Positions 14,275 to 23,225 of a DNA stretch of 31,005 nt are shown here, in pieces (within the stretch, counting starts at the first letter, position 1; each line of letters opens with the position of its first letter). Source of the DNA: CAYMCV01 sp964389005 (GTDB taxonomy: Bacteria > Bacillota > Clostridia > Lachnospirales > Lachnospiraceae); the NCBI GenBank assembly GCA_964389005.1, contig CAYMCV010000016.1:1-31005 (forward strand). Reading direction: 5' to 3'. The notes under the pieces are model-generated. The model made no database searches and was not told the origin of the DNA. It saw nothing but the letters and a program-made list of their open reading frames with translations. Both the position numbers and the translations under genes were made by a program.

Positions 14275-16377
14275 TTAGTCGAAAGAATACAACCATTGAC
14301 CATCGTCCATATAGTAATAGATGCCATCCAATTCATTCATCCAACTGAAAATGACATGACCTTCCTTATTTGCTTCGGAAATTGACTCCAAGTAAGTAAG
14401 TTCCATACCTTCTTCCTTATAATTATCACACCATAGAATCGAGCCGTCCTTCATAAACACGGCAAGCTCCAAGCCGCTGATTTTCACCTCTTCGACATCG
14501 TCTGCGGTAAAACCGTGTTTTGTTACATCGATGGCAAGCTCGCCCGTACTATAGCTCGTCGTATCGGCAATATATAGATTGTCTGTATCTTCGGATTTGA
14601 CGAAGGCAGCAACAAAAGACTCATTTTCATGCATCAGCAGCCTCTCGACGTTTGTAAATACGGGATGTTGGTTCAAATCCCCGGTAGCGGTATAGATACG
14701 CGCTATCGTTTCACCATTAGGCATAATCGTGATATCCGTTATACATAATTGTCCTTCCCAGAGAATCCATGTGTCGAATCCACTACGACAGAGCTCCGTA
14801 AAATTGCTGATGTTTGTCGTGTCACGCTTAACATCCTCTCCGTCTTGTACATAAAAATCATCAATTACCTCTGTCTGATAAGTTCCGCCGAATTCATCCA
14901 AAACAGAATAATACAATACCCCGTTACTCATATATTGAAAGGAGGCTACGCCGCCTTTTATGCCAAATTCTTCCACGGGTTCTTCCATAATGCCACAAAA
15001 GCAATATCCGTTTTTATCGAAATTCTCCGGCAACGGAACCGTCGGCGAGACATTAAATTCAGGGATTTTGACCTCCACGCCTGCATTTGAAACGATTGTA
15101 AATGCGCTGTTATCACTGTTGATAACCAAAACACCGCCACTGATACGAATCAAATCCACCGGTGTACACGCACTGATTAACTCCAATCGTTCCGTTCTAT
15201 CAAGTCCTTCCGTTTCGTTTGTCACATAATATACGCCGTCCTCCATCGCAACATAAATCACACGGCTCATACAAATAGCGTTGATTTTATTGTTTAACTT
15301 CTGTTCATTTCCTGCCAGCATGAATCTATATTCCAGTACTTGACCCATTCCACCGTAAATAGTCTGCTTCTTGTCAGATACAAATGTGCCGCCGTCATTT
15401 GTTTGTGAATCATTATCATCTTCAACCGGGATATCGCTCTGATTTTCTCCGTTGTCAACTCCCGTTCCGCTATCGCTGCTGATTGCGACCGGATTTTCTT
15501 CCGGATTGGTATCCTTATTCCCCCCAAATGTTAAAACAATTGCAACTGCGGCCGCGGATACGGCAACCATACCCACACCGATTGAAATTAGAACTTTCTT
15601 CATCATACTTTCTCCCACCATTGCGCTTCCTTTCGCAATTCCTTTCTGATTAACAATTTGATTGACTTTGTCTATGTTCGTGGCATTCACGCCGTTTTGT
15701 GCCGCAAAACTAACCGAACCAAAAATTTGCTCGGTGATATTCGGCAACACGATATTGCGGGTTTCATAGATAAAAATTGCCGCAAGCAACGGAACTCCTG
15801 CCACACAATATAACTTCTGCCCACTGATATCCTCATATTTCTGAACGCCCTGCTTAATCTTGGCTCTCGCTGCGCTCAGTCGATAGGTCACAGTTCCTTT
15901 GGGGCAATTCATACAATCGGCCACTTCTTGCGCCGTCATCTGGTCAAAGTAGTACAACAAAATTGACTGATATTCGACAACTGTCAGTTCTTCTTGCATG
16001 ATTTTTAAGACAATCTTTCGTTTTTCCTCATTGATGACGTAGGATTCCGGTAAAAAATTATCTTCCGCTTCGACCGGCAGTTCTGCCATTTCCTCCGGCT
16101 CAATATAGACCGGTTTCTTCTTTGCGAGAAAATTTTTACACCGATTCACCGCAATACGGTTAATCCACGGCACAAATCTTGATTTGTCTTCCAACTGGTG
16201 CAGACTCGTCAACGCTGCGATAAAAGCATCCTGCGTAATATCTTTTGCATCTTCTTCATTTCCCAGAAATCCCAGACATGTGTAATATACTTGTCTGCCG
16301 ACTTCCTGGTACAATGCCGCAAATGCATTCATATCTCCGCTCGCTACGCGCTCCACCAGTTCCTCAATGTTCTCCAT
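14275..16377 (-). CDS. ECF sigma factor fused to a membrane-anchored extracytoplasmic domain
   Basis: A 700-residue protein. Residues 1-180 are a complete ECF sigma factor: region 2 with EEDAKDITQDAFIAAL and FVPWINRIAVNRCKNFL (about 41-84), and region 4 with LLYYFDQMTAQEVADCM and PKGTVTYRLSAARAKIK (about 140-175). After a linker with a short hydrophobic stretch at 190-204 there is one strong membrane helix (about 261-286, VLISIGVGMVAVSAAAVAIV), then an acidic linker and about 380 residues of repeated beta-type sequence resembling a propeller-like sensor. This places the sigma domain inside and the sensor outside. ATG 16377 follows CGGAGG; an in-frame start at 16443 would lie in the promoter region. 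No separate anti-sigma gene is adjacent. Confidence 0.88.
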   Translation of the reverse strand: MENIEELVERVASGDMNAFAALYQEVGRQVYYTCLGFLGNEEDAKDITQDAFIAALTSLHQLEDKSRFVPWINRIAVNRCKNFLAKKKPVYIEPEEMAELPVEAEDNFLPESYVINEEKRKIVLKIMQEELTVVEYQSILLYYFDQMTAQEVADCMNCPKGTVTYRLSAARAKIKQGVQKYEDISGQKLYCVAGVPLLAAIFIYETRNIVLPNITEQIFGSVSFAAQNGVNATNIDKVNQIVNQKGIAKGSAMVGESMMKKVLISIGVGMVAVSAAAVAIVLTFGGNKDTNPEENPVAISSDSGTGVDNGENQSDIPVEDDNDSQTNDGGTFVSDKKQTIYGGMGQVLEYRFMLAGNEQKLNNKINAICMSRVIYVAMEDGVYYVTNETEGLDRTERLELISACTPVDLIRISGGVLVINSDNSAFTIVSNAGVEVKIPEFNVSPTVPLPENFDKNGYCFCGIMEEPVEEFGIKGGVASFQYMSNGVLYYSVLDEFGGTYQTEVIDDFYVQDGEDVKRDTTNISNFTELCRSGFDTWILWEGQLCITDITIMPNGETIARIYTATGDLNQHPVFTNVERLLMHENESFVAAFVKSEDTDNLYIADTTSYSTGELAIDVTKHGFTADDVEEVKISGLELAVFMKDGSILWCDNYKEEGMELTYLESISEANKEGHVIFSWMNELDGIYYYMDDGQWLYSFD

Positions 16378-16419
16378 AAAAACCTCCGTTTTGGGATTTA
16401 AAGCTTCAAAGGATGTGAG

Positions 16420-16457
16420 CTTTATACTATATAGACAAATCAAAAATCAATTTGGTT
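16420..16457 (-). promoter_or_regulatory. promoter region of the sigma/sensor gene, possibly autoregulated
   Basis: Two overlapping options on the minus strand. A housekeeping-type TTGATT, 18 bp, TATAAA. An ECF-type AACC (16457-16454), 17 bp, GTCTA (16436-16432), which matches the AAC...CGTC pattern of many ECF promoters and would mean self-activation. The upstream end overlaps the last codons of the acyltransferase gene. Confidence 0.45.
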
Positions 16458-17718
16458 GGGAGTTATGTAAAAAAAATAATTCTTCTGTCGCCAGTCTTGC
16501 TTTTGCGACACAAGTGTCGGAATTTTTAGGAAAGCAATAGTACAGTTGCTTCATGTCTCCGATGGAAATCATATCACCGATTTCATACCAAAAATAGTCT
16601 GCGTACAGACTGTAAGATGCCGACGGTGATTGTTTGAATTCAAGCTTCCCGTCACAACCGGTTAAGCAGAATCCTTCCTTATCATGTCGCAGCCATCCTT
16701 CGCCGACCATGTAGATTGATTTCATATCCTTCATCACTCCGATGTGAACCGGAATATCCATCCGATAAGTTTGGTTCTTTAATTCTTCACGTACGCATGT
16801 CCGTTCCCACCGATACCAATCCGGAATGTGTGTAAACTCCGTCTCACCGCCTCGCGCCTGCATACGCCCATCTTCCGTCAGGACATAACCTTTATTGCAG
16901 GCATGACAAGTCAACGCAATCCCTTCCCCCCGCATCTGTCCTTCTTTTTGACAACTTGGACACCGATACAGCACACGATGTAAACCGTCTGCGCGAAACG
17001 GTTCTGTCACGCGTACCCCATCTTCCTGTTGGTTTCGAAACTGATCAAACGCAAACGCTTCCCGAAGTACTTCATTGATATCATCGGTCGATAATGCCGT
17101 AATCTGTTCTTTGGTTAAAAGACACTTCATCTGCGCCGACACATCCACTTTGCGCAACTGTAACCCGTTATACAATGGATCTCTGAGAAATGCGCCTCTT
17201 GTCTCGATCATCACAACCGGGATTCCGAGTTTTTTGACGCATTGCCCCAAGCCCTTCGGCAGCGGTGTCGCAGTCCCGTCAAATGTATAACTTGCCTCCG
17301 GATACATCAAAACGGAACTATTCAGTTTCCGAACCGCATGAAACATATCTCGCACCATCGTTACATCCGTCACAAACTTCCGTGTCGGGATACAACCGAT
17401 TGCGCGCATGAGTCTTTCTTTCCCCACGAATCCGTCTGAGGTGCAAATGATGTGAAACGGTTTCGGTGAAATTAGGGTAAACGCAATCTCCAAATCAATA
17501 AAACTGGAATGATTCATCAGATACAGACAAGGTTCCCCCTGCCCAATTCCATCCATGCCATCCTTTGAAACCCGGAAATGCACTTTTTTAAGTTCTCTCT
17601 TTGAAAGTATTTTGATCAGATTTCGCATCAAGGAAGACTGCTTGGGTGGATTTTTGTGTCTGCCCGGCGGTAACGTAAGAACGCGCTCGTACGACATTTC
17701 TTTTGTTTTGATTTTCAT
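16447..17718 (-). CDS. PlsC-type acyltransferase with zinc ribbon
   Basis: A 423-residue protein of the 1-acyl-glycerol-3-phosphate acyltransferase superfamily, which moves fatty acyl groups onto glycerolipids at the membrane. The catalytic NHSSFID motif (H70, D75) and the substrate motif PEASYTFDG (140-148) are present. Residues 253-274 hold CPSC and CHAC pairs, a zinc ribbon, and the C-terminal 150 residues are an extra domain not found in ordinary PlsC (about 240 residues). ATG 17718 (MKIKTKEMSYERV) is preferred: AAGGA lies upstream; the open frame extends to a TTG at 17784 without a good site. Located between the lipoprotein gene and the sigma gene, in the same direction. Exact substrate unknown. 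Confidence 0.82.
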   Translation of the reverse strand: MKIKTKEMSYERVLTLPPGRHKNPPKQSSLMRNLIKILSKRELKKVHFRVSKDGMDGIGQGEPCLYLMNHSSFIDLEIAFTLISPKPFHIICTSDGFVGKERLMRAIGCIPTRKFVTDVTMVRDMFHAVRKLNSSVLMYPEASYTFDGTATPLPKGLGQCVKKLGIPVVMIETRGAFLRDPLYNGLQLRKVDVSAQMKCLLTKEQITALSTDDINEVLREAFAFDQFRNQQEDGVRVTEPFRADGLHRVLYRCPSCQKEGQMRGEGIALTCHACNKGYVLTEDGRMQARGGETEFTHIPDWYRWERTCVREELKNQTYRMDIPVHIGVMKDMKSIYMVGEGWLRHDKEGFCLTGCDGKLEFKQSPSASYSLYADYFWYEIGDMISIGDMKQLYYCFPKNSDTCVAKARLATEELFFLHNSQPN

Positions 17719-17789
17719 TGTGTTTTCCTTATCGCTTTGACATTCACTTTCCTTCGTTACAACTATTTCATGCATTCCTATCAATTAAT

Positions 17790-19529
17790 CTATTCAAAAA
17801 TTGCGAGTTCTCCTGCTGTAAAGCACTCATATGCAGCACCTTCATCCCAGATATATCTGCTATTACCGCCCAAAAGATTGTCGCGCAGTTCATTTTGTTC
17901 TGACGATGATAAATCAGTGTATATACTGATTCTTTCCTCTTCCAAGCCAAATCCGTTCATATGTGTAATCATTAAATCTATGTACTCTGCAATATCTTGA
18001 TCCGAAGGAACGAGTTCCTTATTCTCGATAAAAGATTTTCGCAAATCGGCTTCCATTGCACGTGCAATTGCCTCTTTTGCATCCGTTCCTTCTGTAAATA
18101 AATCGTCAATCTCGACTTTTTCCAAAGTGTCTCTTTTGTAACACTCTGTATAATACATAAAATCTACATAAAAAACTTCTGACATAAAGGGCTCTGACCG
18201 TTCCCCATAATAGCCAAATTCACGATATTCCCTAACAAAATTAACGTAATTTCCGTAGGAAAAGATTTCACAGTACAAATCAATTTCCAACAACCACTCC
18301 GGTCTCTCCGCTTCCTCCGTCAGCTGTCGGTATGTACCTTCAAATCGCTCCGTCCAGTTCTCCACCGCCTGTACATTCGTATAAAGTTCCAAAATATCAG
18401 CCGGCAGTTCTCCATAATCTCCTTGATTCGTCTGCAGATATGCCTTCTCCTTTAGCTCCCTTACGTCATAGGTTCCGTCGATATCGCCGGGAAACGTCTT
18501 TTGGTCATTGAACCGATATCTAAAAGCATTATCTTCGAAGATATCCGCATCGCTGATTCCTGCAAATGCCGTGAAATTATCAAGATTAGGAACGACATAC
18601 AATGTTGAGTAATTTAGATAAAACTCAGGCGTCTCATAATCAAACATTAACTTTAAATCGCCTTCCTGAGTCAGAAAAAATTTGTGATCTTGTCGAATGG
18701 ATTCAAACGGAGCCGTCAATCTGATTTTATCTCTATACTCCTCCCCATAGCAACCGCCTTCCGGCTCTTCGTCCAGCGACACATTCTCCCAAATGAACGT
18801 ATCCATCTCTGCATTCAGAAGTCCCATGTAGTCTTCGCCCTCGTAAAAAAGATCTTCCAACTTCAATTCTTCTCCTGTTTCGAGGTTAAAATTAAGCGGA
18901 ACCGCACAGCTGTACAAATCCCCATAAGTCCCCTCCTGATATTGAATTACACGCACCGACAGAAGATTGTTATAATTGCCTTCGATTGTGACATATGCAT
19001 TTTTCTTTCCGTCCGGATGCGCTTGTACCCGATAAACAATACCCCTGTAAGGTGGAAGGAACTCTGGCTGATACATCTCATAAAAAACGGAATAAATTCG
19101 GTTATTGATTGCCTCCTCCACAGCCTCATCTTTGAGACCGTCAATTGTATAGTAATAACAGTTTTCCCGCACATCAACCTTCGTTAATGTAATATTGTTT
19201 AATCTGACAATTCCTTCCTCATACTTTGCGGTAGCTGCATTGTGCTTGGCGACACCTGCTTCCAAATACGTTATATTTGTCGGAAGTTTGACCGGCTTCG
19301 GTTGCGGTAATACGGCTGCGTCGCTGCTGTCTTCACTTTCGACATCTTCTGCTTCTTCACTGATTTCTTCGGATGATTCAACCGGAACATTCGTTGAATC
19401 CACGCTACTTACTTCCTCAGAATTTGGGATTGATGTCTCGGTTATATCATAATCTTGATTCCTTACGCAACCTGCCAATAACAACATCACGCAAAATACT
19501 GCAATCATTCTACTCGCGATTCGCCACAT
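17790..19529 (-). CDS. lipoprotein with RsiV-like (DUF3298-type) domain
   Basis: A 579-residue exported lipoprotein. The signal peptide ends with a lipobox LLAGC (Cys21), followed by a long Ser/Glu-rich linker (about 25-75). Residues 95-330 resemble the extracytoplasmic DUF4163/DUF3298 region of RsiV, seen in NAYVTIEGNYNNLLSV, then LNFNLETGEELKLEDLF. The C-terminal half (about 400-560) contains a second, weaker version, with an acidic DTLEKVEIDDLFTEG. ATG 19529 is chosen because GAGGAG lies 7 nt upstream; it overlaps the PstS-like gene by 20 nt, so the two are probably co-translated. RsiV is a lysozyme-sensing anti-sigma factor; a related sensing role here is inference. Confidence 0.8.
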   Translation of the reverse strand: MWRIASRMIAVFCVMLLLAGCVRNQDYDITETSIPNSEEVSSVDSTNVPVESSEEISEEAEDVESEDSSDAAVLPQPKPVKLPTNITYLEAGVAKHNAATAKYEEGIVRLNNITLTKVDVRENCYYYTIDGLKDEAVEEAINNRIYSVFYEMYQPEFLPPYRGIVYRVQAHPDGKKNAYVTIEGNYNNLLSVRVIQYQEGTYGDLYSCAVPLNFNLETGEELKLEDLFYEGEDYMGLLNAEMDTFIWENVSLDEEPEGGCYGEEYRDKIRLTAPFESIRQDHKFFLTQEGDLKLMFDYETPEFYLNYSTLYVVPNLDNFTAFAGISDADIFEDNAFRYRFNDQKTFPGDIDGTYDVRELKEKAYLQTNQGDYGELPADILELYTNVQAVENWTERFEGTYRQLTEEAERPEWLLEIDLYCEIFSYGNYVNFVREYREFGYYGERSEPFMSEVFYVDFMYYTECYKRDTLEKVEIDDLFTEGTDAKEAIARAMEADLRKSFIENKELVPSDQDIAEYIDLMITHMNGFGLEEERISIYTDLSSSEQNELRDNLLGGNSRYIWDEGAAYECFTAGELAIFE

Positions 19530-20523
19530 ACCCATTCTCCTCTGCCAAAGTCATTCCCTCTTCACTTTTTACCCAATCGATGATATTACGCAGGATACTG
19601 TCTTTGGGCGTATCGCTTCTAATCACAATCATCGACTGATTAAAAAGAGGATATGTACGATTTCCGATGGTTTCATTATTGGGTGCAATTCCTTCGACTG
19701 ACAAAAGTTTAATCTGATCGGAATAATGCATGTTCGCTACGTAATAGTAAAATGAATAACAAATTGCGCCCGCCGAGTTTTCGTAACTTGCGACCACATC
19801 TACAGCCTCATCCATCTCTCCGGCAATCTGTTCCGTGGGCGCTTCCATCACTTCATCTTCAGAAATAATGAAGCGATAAAGCCCGCTTTGGCTTCCTGAA
19901 CCTTCCGTACGCTGGTAAGGAATGATTTTTTCATCGTTTCCGCCGAGTTCACTCCAGTTCGTAATTTTACCGCTGTAAATCCCTTTTAGCTGTTCTACCG
20001 TAATGTTATCTATCGGGTTGTCTTTATTAACGAAAAATACGAACCCGCCGTTAAAAACCGCATGTGTCTCGTATTCGACTCCAACTTCTTTTGCATCGCT
20101 CACCTGCTTATCGGAAGGCAGAGAGCAAAAAATCATGTCTACTTTTTTATCTTTTAGATTATCATATGCACCGGCCGTTGTAGAACACATAACAACGGTT
20201 CTGGCCTGCTCGATATCAAGATCCAGCAAGCGTGCCGTCATGGCTTCATAATAGGGTGCAAGTGCGGTGGCACCATCAATGATTGGATAATCCTCCAGAC
20301 AATAACCGTGAGAAGAAAGAACTTTCTCCGGAAGTTCTTCCACGCTCTCGCCTATCACCGACTCAGACGACTCCGGCTCTGATTCCGATATTGATTCAGA
20401 CTCCGATTCCAATACCGCTTCAGACACAACCGATGCGGATGTTTCTTCCTCTGCGGATTTACAGCTTGCAAGTATAGACAATGCCATACACCCTGCTAAA
20501 AATAAAACAAATTTCCTTTTCAT
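19510..20523 (-). CDS. PstS-like substrate-binding lipoprotein
   Basis: A 337-residue exported lipoprotein. The signal peptide ends at lipobox LASC (Cys21), followed by a Ser/Glu-rich spacer. The remainder is a phosphate-type periplasmic-binding fold: DGATALAPYYEAM near the start, FVNKDNPIDNITVEQLKGIYSGKITNWSELGG in the middle, then RTEGSGSQSGLYRF where PstS proteins contact phosphate, and a C-terminal IIDWVKSEEGMTLAEENGY. No pst permease or ATPase genes are nearby, so it may bind ligand without importing it. ATG 20523 follows GGGAGGGAG. First gene of a run with the RsiV-like lipoprotein, acyltransferase and sigma/sensor. Confidence 0.87.
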   Translation of the reverse strand: MKRKFVLFLAGCMALSILASCKSAEEETSASVVSEAVLESESESISESEPESSESVIGESVEELPEKVLSSHGYCLEDYPIIDGATALAPYYEAMTARLLDLDIEQARTVVMCSTTAGAYDNLKDKKVDMIFCSLPSDKQVSDAKEVGVEYETHAVFNGGFVFFVNKDNPIDNITVEQLKGIYSGKITNWSELGGNDEKIIPYQRTEGSGSQSGLYRFIISEDEVMEAPTEQIAGEMDEAVDVVASYENSAGAICYSFYYYVANMHYSDQIKLLSVEGIAPNNETIGNRTYPLFNQSMIVIRSDTPKDSILRNIIDWVKSEEGMTLAEENGYVANRE

Positions 20524-20556
20524 GATTGACTCCCTCCCACACAAAACCTAATCCTT

Positions 20557-20585
20557 ATTTTACACTATATTTGTATGTTTGAAAA
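20557..20585 (-). promoter_or_regulatory. possible promoter of the PstS-like gene
   Basis: Minus strand: -35 TTTTCA (20585-20580), 17-bp spacer, -10 TAAAAT (20562-20557). The -35 matches consensus at four positions only. Confidence 0.45.
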
Positions 20586-20619
20586 TATTCGTTTGTAACC
20601 AAATGCAAAGAAATGCGTA

Positions 20620-21543
20620 CTACCTCCACTTCGCTATATCAGCAGCATTAGGTTGCTTTGCATCAATGTAATCTCCCAATTTCCTGCCATGCAATCCGGG
20701 CAATTCCTTATAGAATCGATTGCGGTTATCATCCGTAATCGAGAGTTCTTCGCAATCAATGCACAGACATACGTCGTCTTCTTTGATATGTTCCTTCGCA
20801 AAGTGATTCCGGAGATCTTCCCCGCTGTATACATAGATATGTAGTTCTTTCTGTGGTAGTGCTTGCATGGAATACAGCCAGTTATAGATGATATCCAATC
20901 TGTCCGGGTGAAAATCATTGAAAAAAAGTATCGAGGCATTCGCGTACATCCGATTCAGATGATCGAAATCTTTACAGATTTCTACTTTCACATACTGCTC
21001 TCCATGTGGCACAACAAACATCCGATGTCGATAAAAGGACTTCCGCAGCCATAAAAAAACCAATATTCCGCCCCAAAAACCAAACATAGCAATCAATCCC
21101 CAAACCGCTTGGTCCATAAAGGTGCACACGCCCAGAACGATAAACGGCACCAAAACAGCCACAATGGCAACGGTAATAGAAATCTGCATTGTCCATTTGC
21201 TCATACAACCGCTTAAGTTGTGCAGTCGCACCGCAATTATTTTCTTTAAAGTATCATATCGACGGTCCTTCATAAAATCAAACCGACGTAACTTTAAAAC
21301 ATCCCGGAGATAGGAAATTGTCTGCTCTTCATTCATGGATTGTGTCATCGTTTTTTCATTTGCATAGTAACAATCCAGAACGAAATTCGTAGATTCATCC
21401 TCCAAAGTTTCGCTGACGCGAATCAGATAAAAAGAATCTACCCTAACAACAAGGTTCTCCGTTTCATCCGTCTGTTCCATTGTCAAGCGATGCAAAAAAT
21501 CACACTCTCGTAACCTGTTGTATAAGTTATGAATTGCTGCCAT
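20620..21543 (-). CDS. two-helix membrane protein of unknown function
   Basis: A 307-residue protein I do not recognise. Residues 1-115 are soluble, two membrane helices follow (about 119-142, TVAIVAVLVPFIVLGV; and 149-165, AMFGFWGGILVFLWL), then a soluble C-terminal domain (about 170-307) containing HLNRMYANASILFFNDFHPD and ELHIYVYSGEDLRNHF. Both soluble parts would be on the same side, probably cytoplasmic. ATG 21543 follows ACGGAG and overlaps the end of the preceding flavin-oxidase-like gene by 17 nt, so the pair is likely co-translated. No disruption is visible. Confidence 0.75.
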   Translation of the reverse strand: MAAIHNLYNRLRECDFLHRLTMEQTDETENLVVRVDSFYLIRVSETLEDESTNFVLDCYYANEKTMTQSMNEEQTISYLRDVLKLRRFDFMKDRRYDTLKKIIAVRLHNLSGCMSKWTMQISITVAIVAVLVPFIVLGVCTFMDQAVWGLIAMFGFWGGILVFLWLRKSFYRHRMFVVPHGEQYVKVEICKDFDHLNRMYANASILFFNDFHPDRLDIIYNWLYSMQALPQKELHIYVYSGEDLRNHFAKEHIKEDDVCLCIDCEELSITDDNRNRFYKELPGLHGRKLGDYIDAKQPNAADIAKWR

Positions 21544-22018
21544 GCTCCATCTCCGTTCGATTCACAAAATCCATGTAATACAGTTTCTCCCAATGATTGA
21601 TATTTAGAATGCCCTTTGATAAATGAATTGCCAAATAGCAACAATTTTTATCTTGCTCGTTATTGGCTGTGTCATACCATTCGGCAAAAGCGGCACGCAG
21701 TTTCTCTCTGATTCGTGCATTCTTCGGGTCAAGCACCCAGCCAAGATTTTCTGCAGTTGCACTCGCGGTAAACATTTCAAAACATCCGGCAATCGAAACT
21801 TCCGGATTTTGGGCAATTTGCATCATTTTGTTTGAATTTGCACTTGTTACAACGTAAAATGTACCGTCTTCATAGAGCGCATCTACCGTGCGCACAACAG
21901 GGCGAGGTAATCCATTCGGAGATGATTCGCACGCAATCGTGGCAAGCGAAATCAAGTTGTCCTTTCCGTTTCCGAACTTTTCGTCCATTAATTGATAACC
22001 TTCTTCAAACTGTGTCAT
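21527..22018 (-). CDS. pyridoxamine 5'-phosphate oxidase-like flavin protein
   Basis: A 163-residue cytoplasmic protein of the split-barrel, FMN-binding PNPOx-like superfamily. The first half has GLPRPVVRTVDALYEDGTFYVVTSANSNK followed by QIAQNPEVSIAGCF, a pattern seen in small clostridial members of this group and in general stress protein 26. The true substrate of such proteins is usually unknown, and it should not be read as PdxH. ATG 22018 follows AGGAGG; a strong promoter lies at 22064-22092. It heads a two-gene unit with the overlapping membrane protein gene. Confidence 0.85.
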   Translation of the reverse strand: MTQFEEGYQLMDEKFGNGKDNLISLATIACESSPNGLPRPVVRTVDALYEDGTFYVVTSANSNKMMQIAQNPEVSIAGCFEMFTASATAENLGWVLDPKNARIREKLRAAFAEWYDTANNEQDKNCCYLAIHLSKGILNINHWEKLYYMDFVNRTEMEHGSNS

Positions 22019-22063
22019 TGCGAGTTCCTCCTATGAATTTTGACAGTCTAATTCAATGAATTC

Positions 22064-22092
22064 ATTTTACTATGTTTCTTTGGTGTTGTAAA
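22064..22092 (-). promoter_or_regulatory. promoter of the PNPOx-like gene
   Basis: Minus strand: -35 TTTACA (22092-22087), 17-bp spacer, -10 TAAAAT (22069-22064), 46 bp before the ATG. Confidence 0.72.
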
Positions 22093-22107
22093 TGCTGTTG
22101 AAAATGA

Positions 22108-22144
22108 AAAGCCACACACTCAAGAAGCAAGAGTCTGTGGCTTT
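22108..22144 (-). terminator. terminator after the DUF4352 gene
   Basis: AAAGCCACA (22108-22116) and TGTGGCTTT (22136-22144) pair, extended inward by ACT/AGT after one C-C mismatch; on the minus strand it is followed by TCATTTTC. It closes the VanZ-like/DUF4352 unit just upstream of the next promoter. Confidence 0.72.
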
Positions 22145-22190
22145 CAATCACTGTTCCTAATGAAATGATATTTTTAAGTAATTAAAATAA

Positions 22191-23225
22191 TTAGTCCTCT
22201 GAATAAGAGAAAATGATTCTTTCGGATGACCAGTAATTATCCAAGTATTCAATCTCAATGATTTTCGCATCCTCCGGCACCTCAAATGCGATTTTTCCTT
22301 TTGTCTTTCTACCCGCTGAAATCGTAGCATCCAAACTTTCTTCCATCCCATAGAACGCATCACAACTTACACCGTCAGCAAAACAATCAAACGAAAATGA
22401 TGATACGAATTCATCACTTTTCCCTATGTTTTCAAATTCCAATTCAGCATAGATATATTTCTTTCCTTCTGCCGGTTTGAGAAACCGATTATCACTTTCA
22501 TAGATTCCCGCGCTTAAGTATGTAATTTTAAGAGTATCTGTTTCGAGAATTTCGCCAATCTGAAATGTGTTTGTACTCGCCTCCGCTCTATTTTCCGGTA
22601 CAAAACCACTATCTTTCTCACCTTCAAAAATAAACTTGACTCTTTCAGACGAAATCCAATTGACCTCATACTCAACTTCAATAGCAGTTGCATCCTCTGG
22701 AACTTCAAAGAATATACTTCCGCTTACTGTTCTACCGGAAGAAAGCGTTGCTGAAATACTATCTGCTCCATAATAAGCCTGGCAATCATATCCATCAGCA
22801 AAACACGAGAAATCAAAACTACTGATATTTTGATCGCTACTCCCTGTGTTCTCACAATAAAAATCTAATGAAATAACTTTTTTACCTTCGGCAGGCTGTG
22901 TAAAATCATTGTCGCTTGTATAGTAACCACTTTTTACATAAGTAATTTCAAGTCCATTTGCTGATAAAACATCGCCGACATAGAACTCCTTTTTTGACTC
23001 ATCAACTGTGTTTTCTTCTTTTTCCGTTTCAGCTTTATCTGTGGATTCCTCAATACTTACCTCATTTTCTAAAATCTCACTTTCTGAAATCTCATTATCT
23101 TCGGTGGAAACTGTCCCTACAACTTGTGGCTGACTGTTACTTCCTCCGCTTCCACTTCCTAACGCAAATGCCAAAAACAAACCTGTTACTGCTAACAATG
23201 CCAAAAACTTAGTTCTCCTTCTCAT
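22191..23225 (-). CDS. exported protein with two DUF4352 domains
   Basis: A 344-residue exported protein. The N-terminus MRRRTKFLALLAVTGLFLAF is a signal peptide without a lipobox cysteine, so it is secreted or stays anchored by that helix. A Glu/Ser-rich linker (about 38-78) precedes two homologous beta domains, about 80-200 and 218-344. Both have the order YVGDVL/FQIGEIL, then SGYYTSDNDF or AGIYESDNRF, PAEGKK, SSFDFSCFADG or SSFSFDCFADG, and FEVPEDA. These are immunoglobulin-like DUF4352 domains, common in surface lipoproteins of Bacillota. ATG 23225 follows AGGAGG and overlaps the VanZ-like gene by 17 nt. Confidence 0.85.
   Translation of the reverse strand: MRRRTKFLALLAVTGLFLAFALGSGSGGSNSQPQVVGTVSTEDNEISESEILENEVSIEESTDKAETEKEENTVDESKKEFYVGDVLSANGLEITYVKSGYYTSDNDFTQPAEGKKVISLDFYCENTGSSDQNISSFDFSCFADGYDCQAYYGADSISATLSSGRTVSGSIFFEVPEDATAIEVEYEVNWISSERVKFIFEGEKDSGFVPENRAEASTNTFQIGEILETDTLKITYLSAGIYESDNRFLKPAEGKKYIYAELEFENIGKSDEFVSSFSFDCFADGVSCDAFYGMEESLDATISAGRKTKGKIAFEVPEDAKIIEIEYLDNYWSSERIIFSYSED

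Noticed and set aside
18684..19187. 167-codon plus-strand ORF
   Set aside because: Antisense to the RsiV-like lipoprotein gene, with no ribosome-binding site and no family resemblance.
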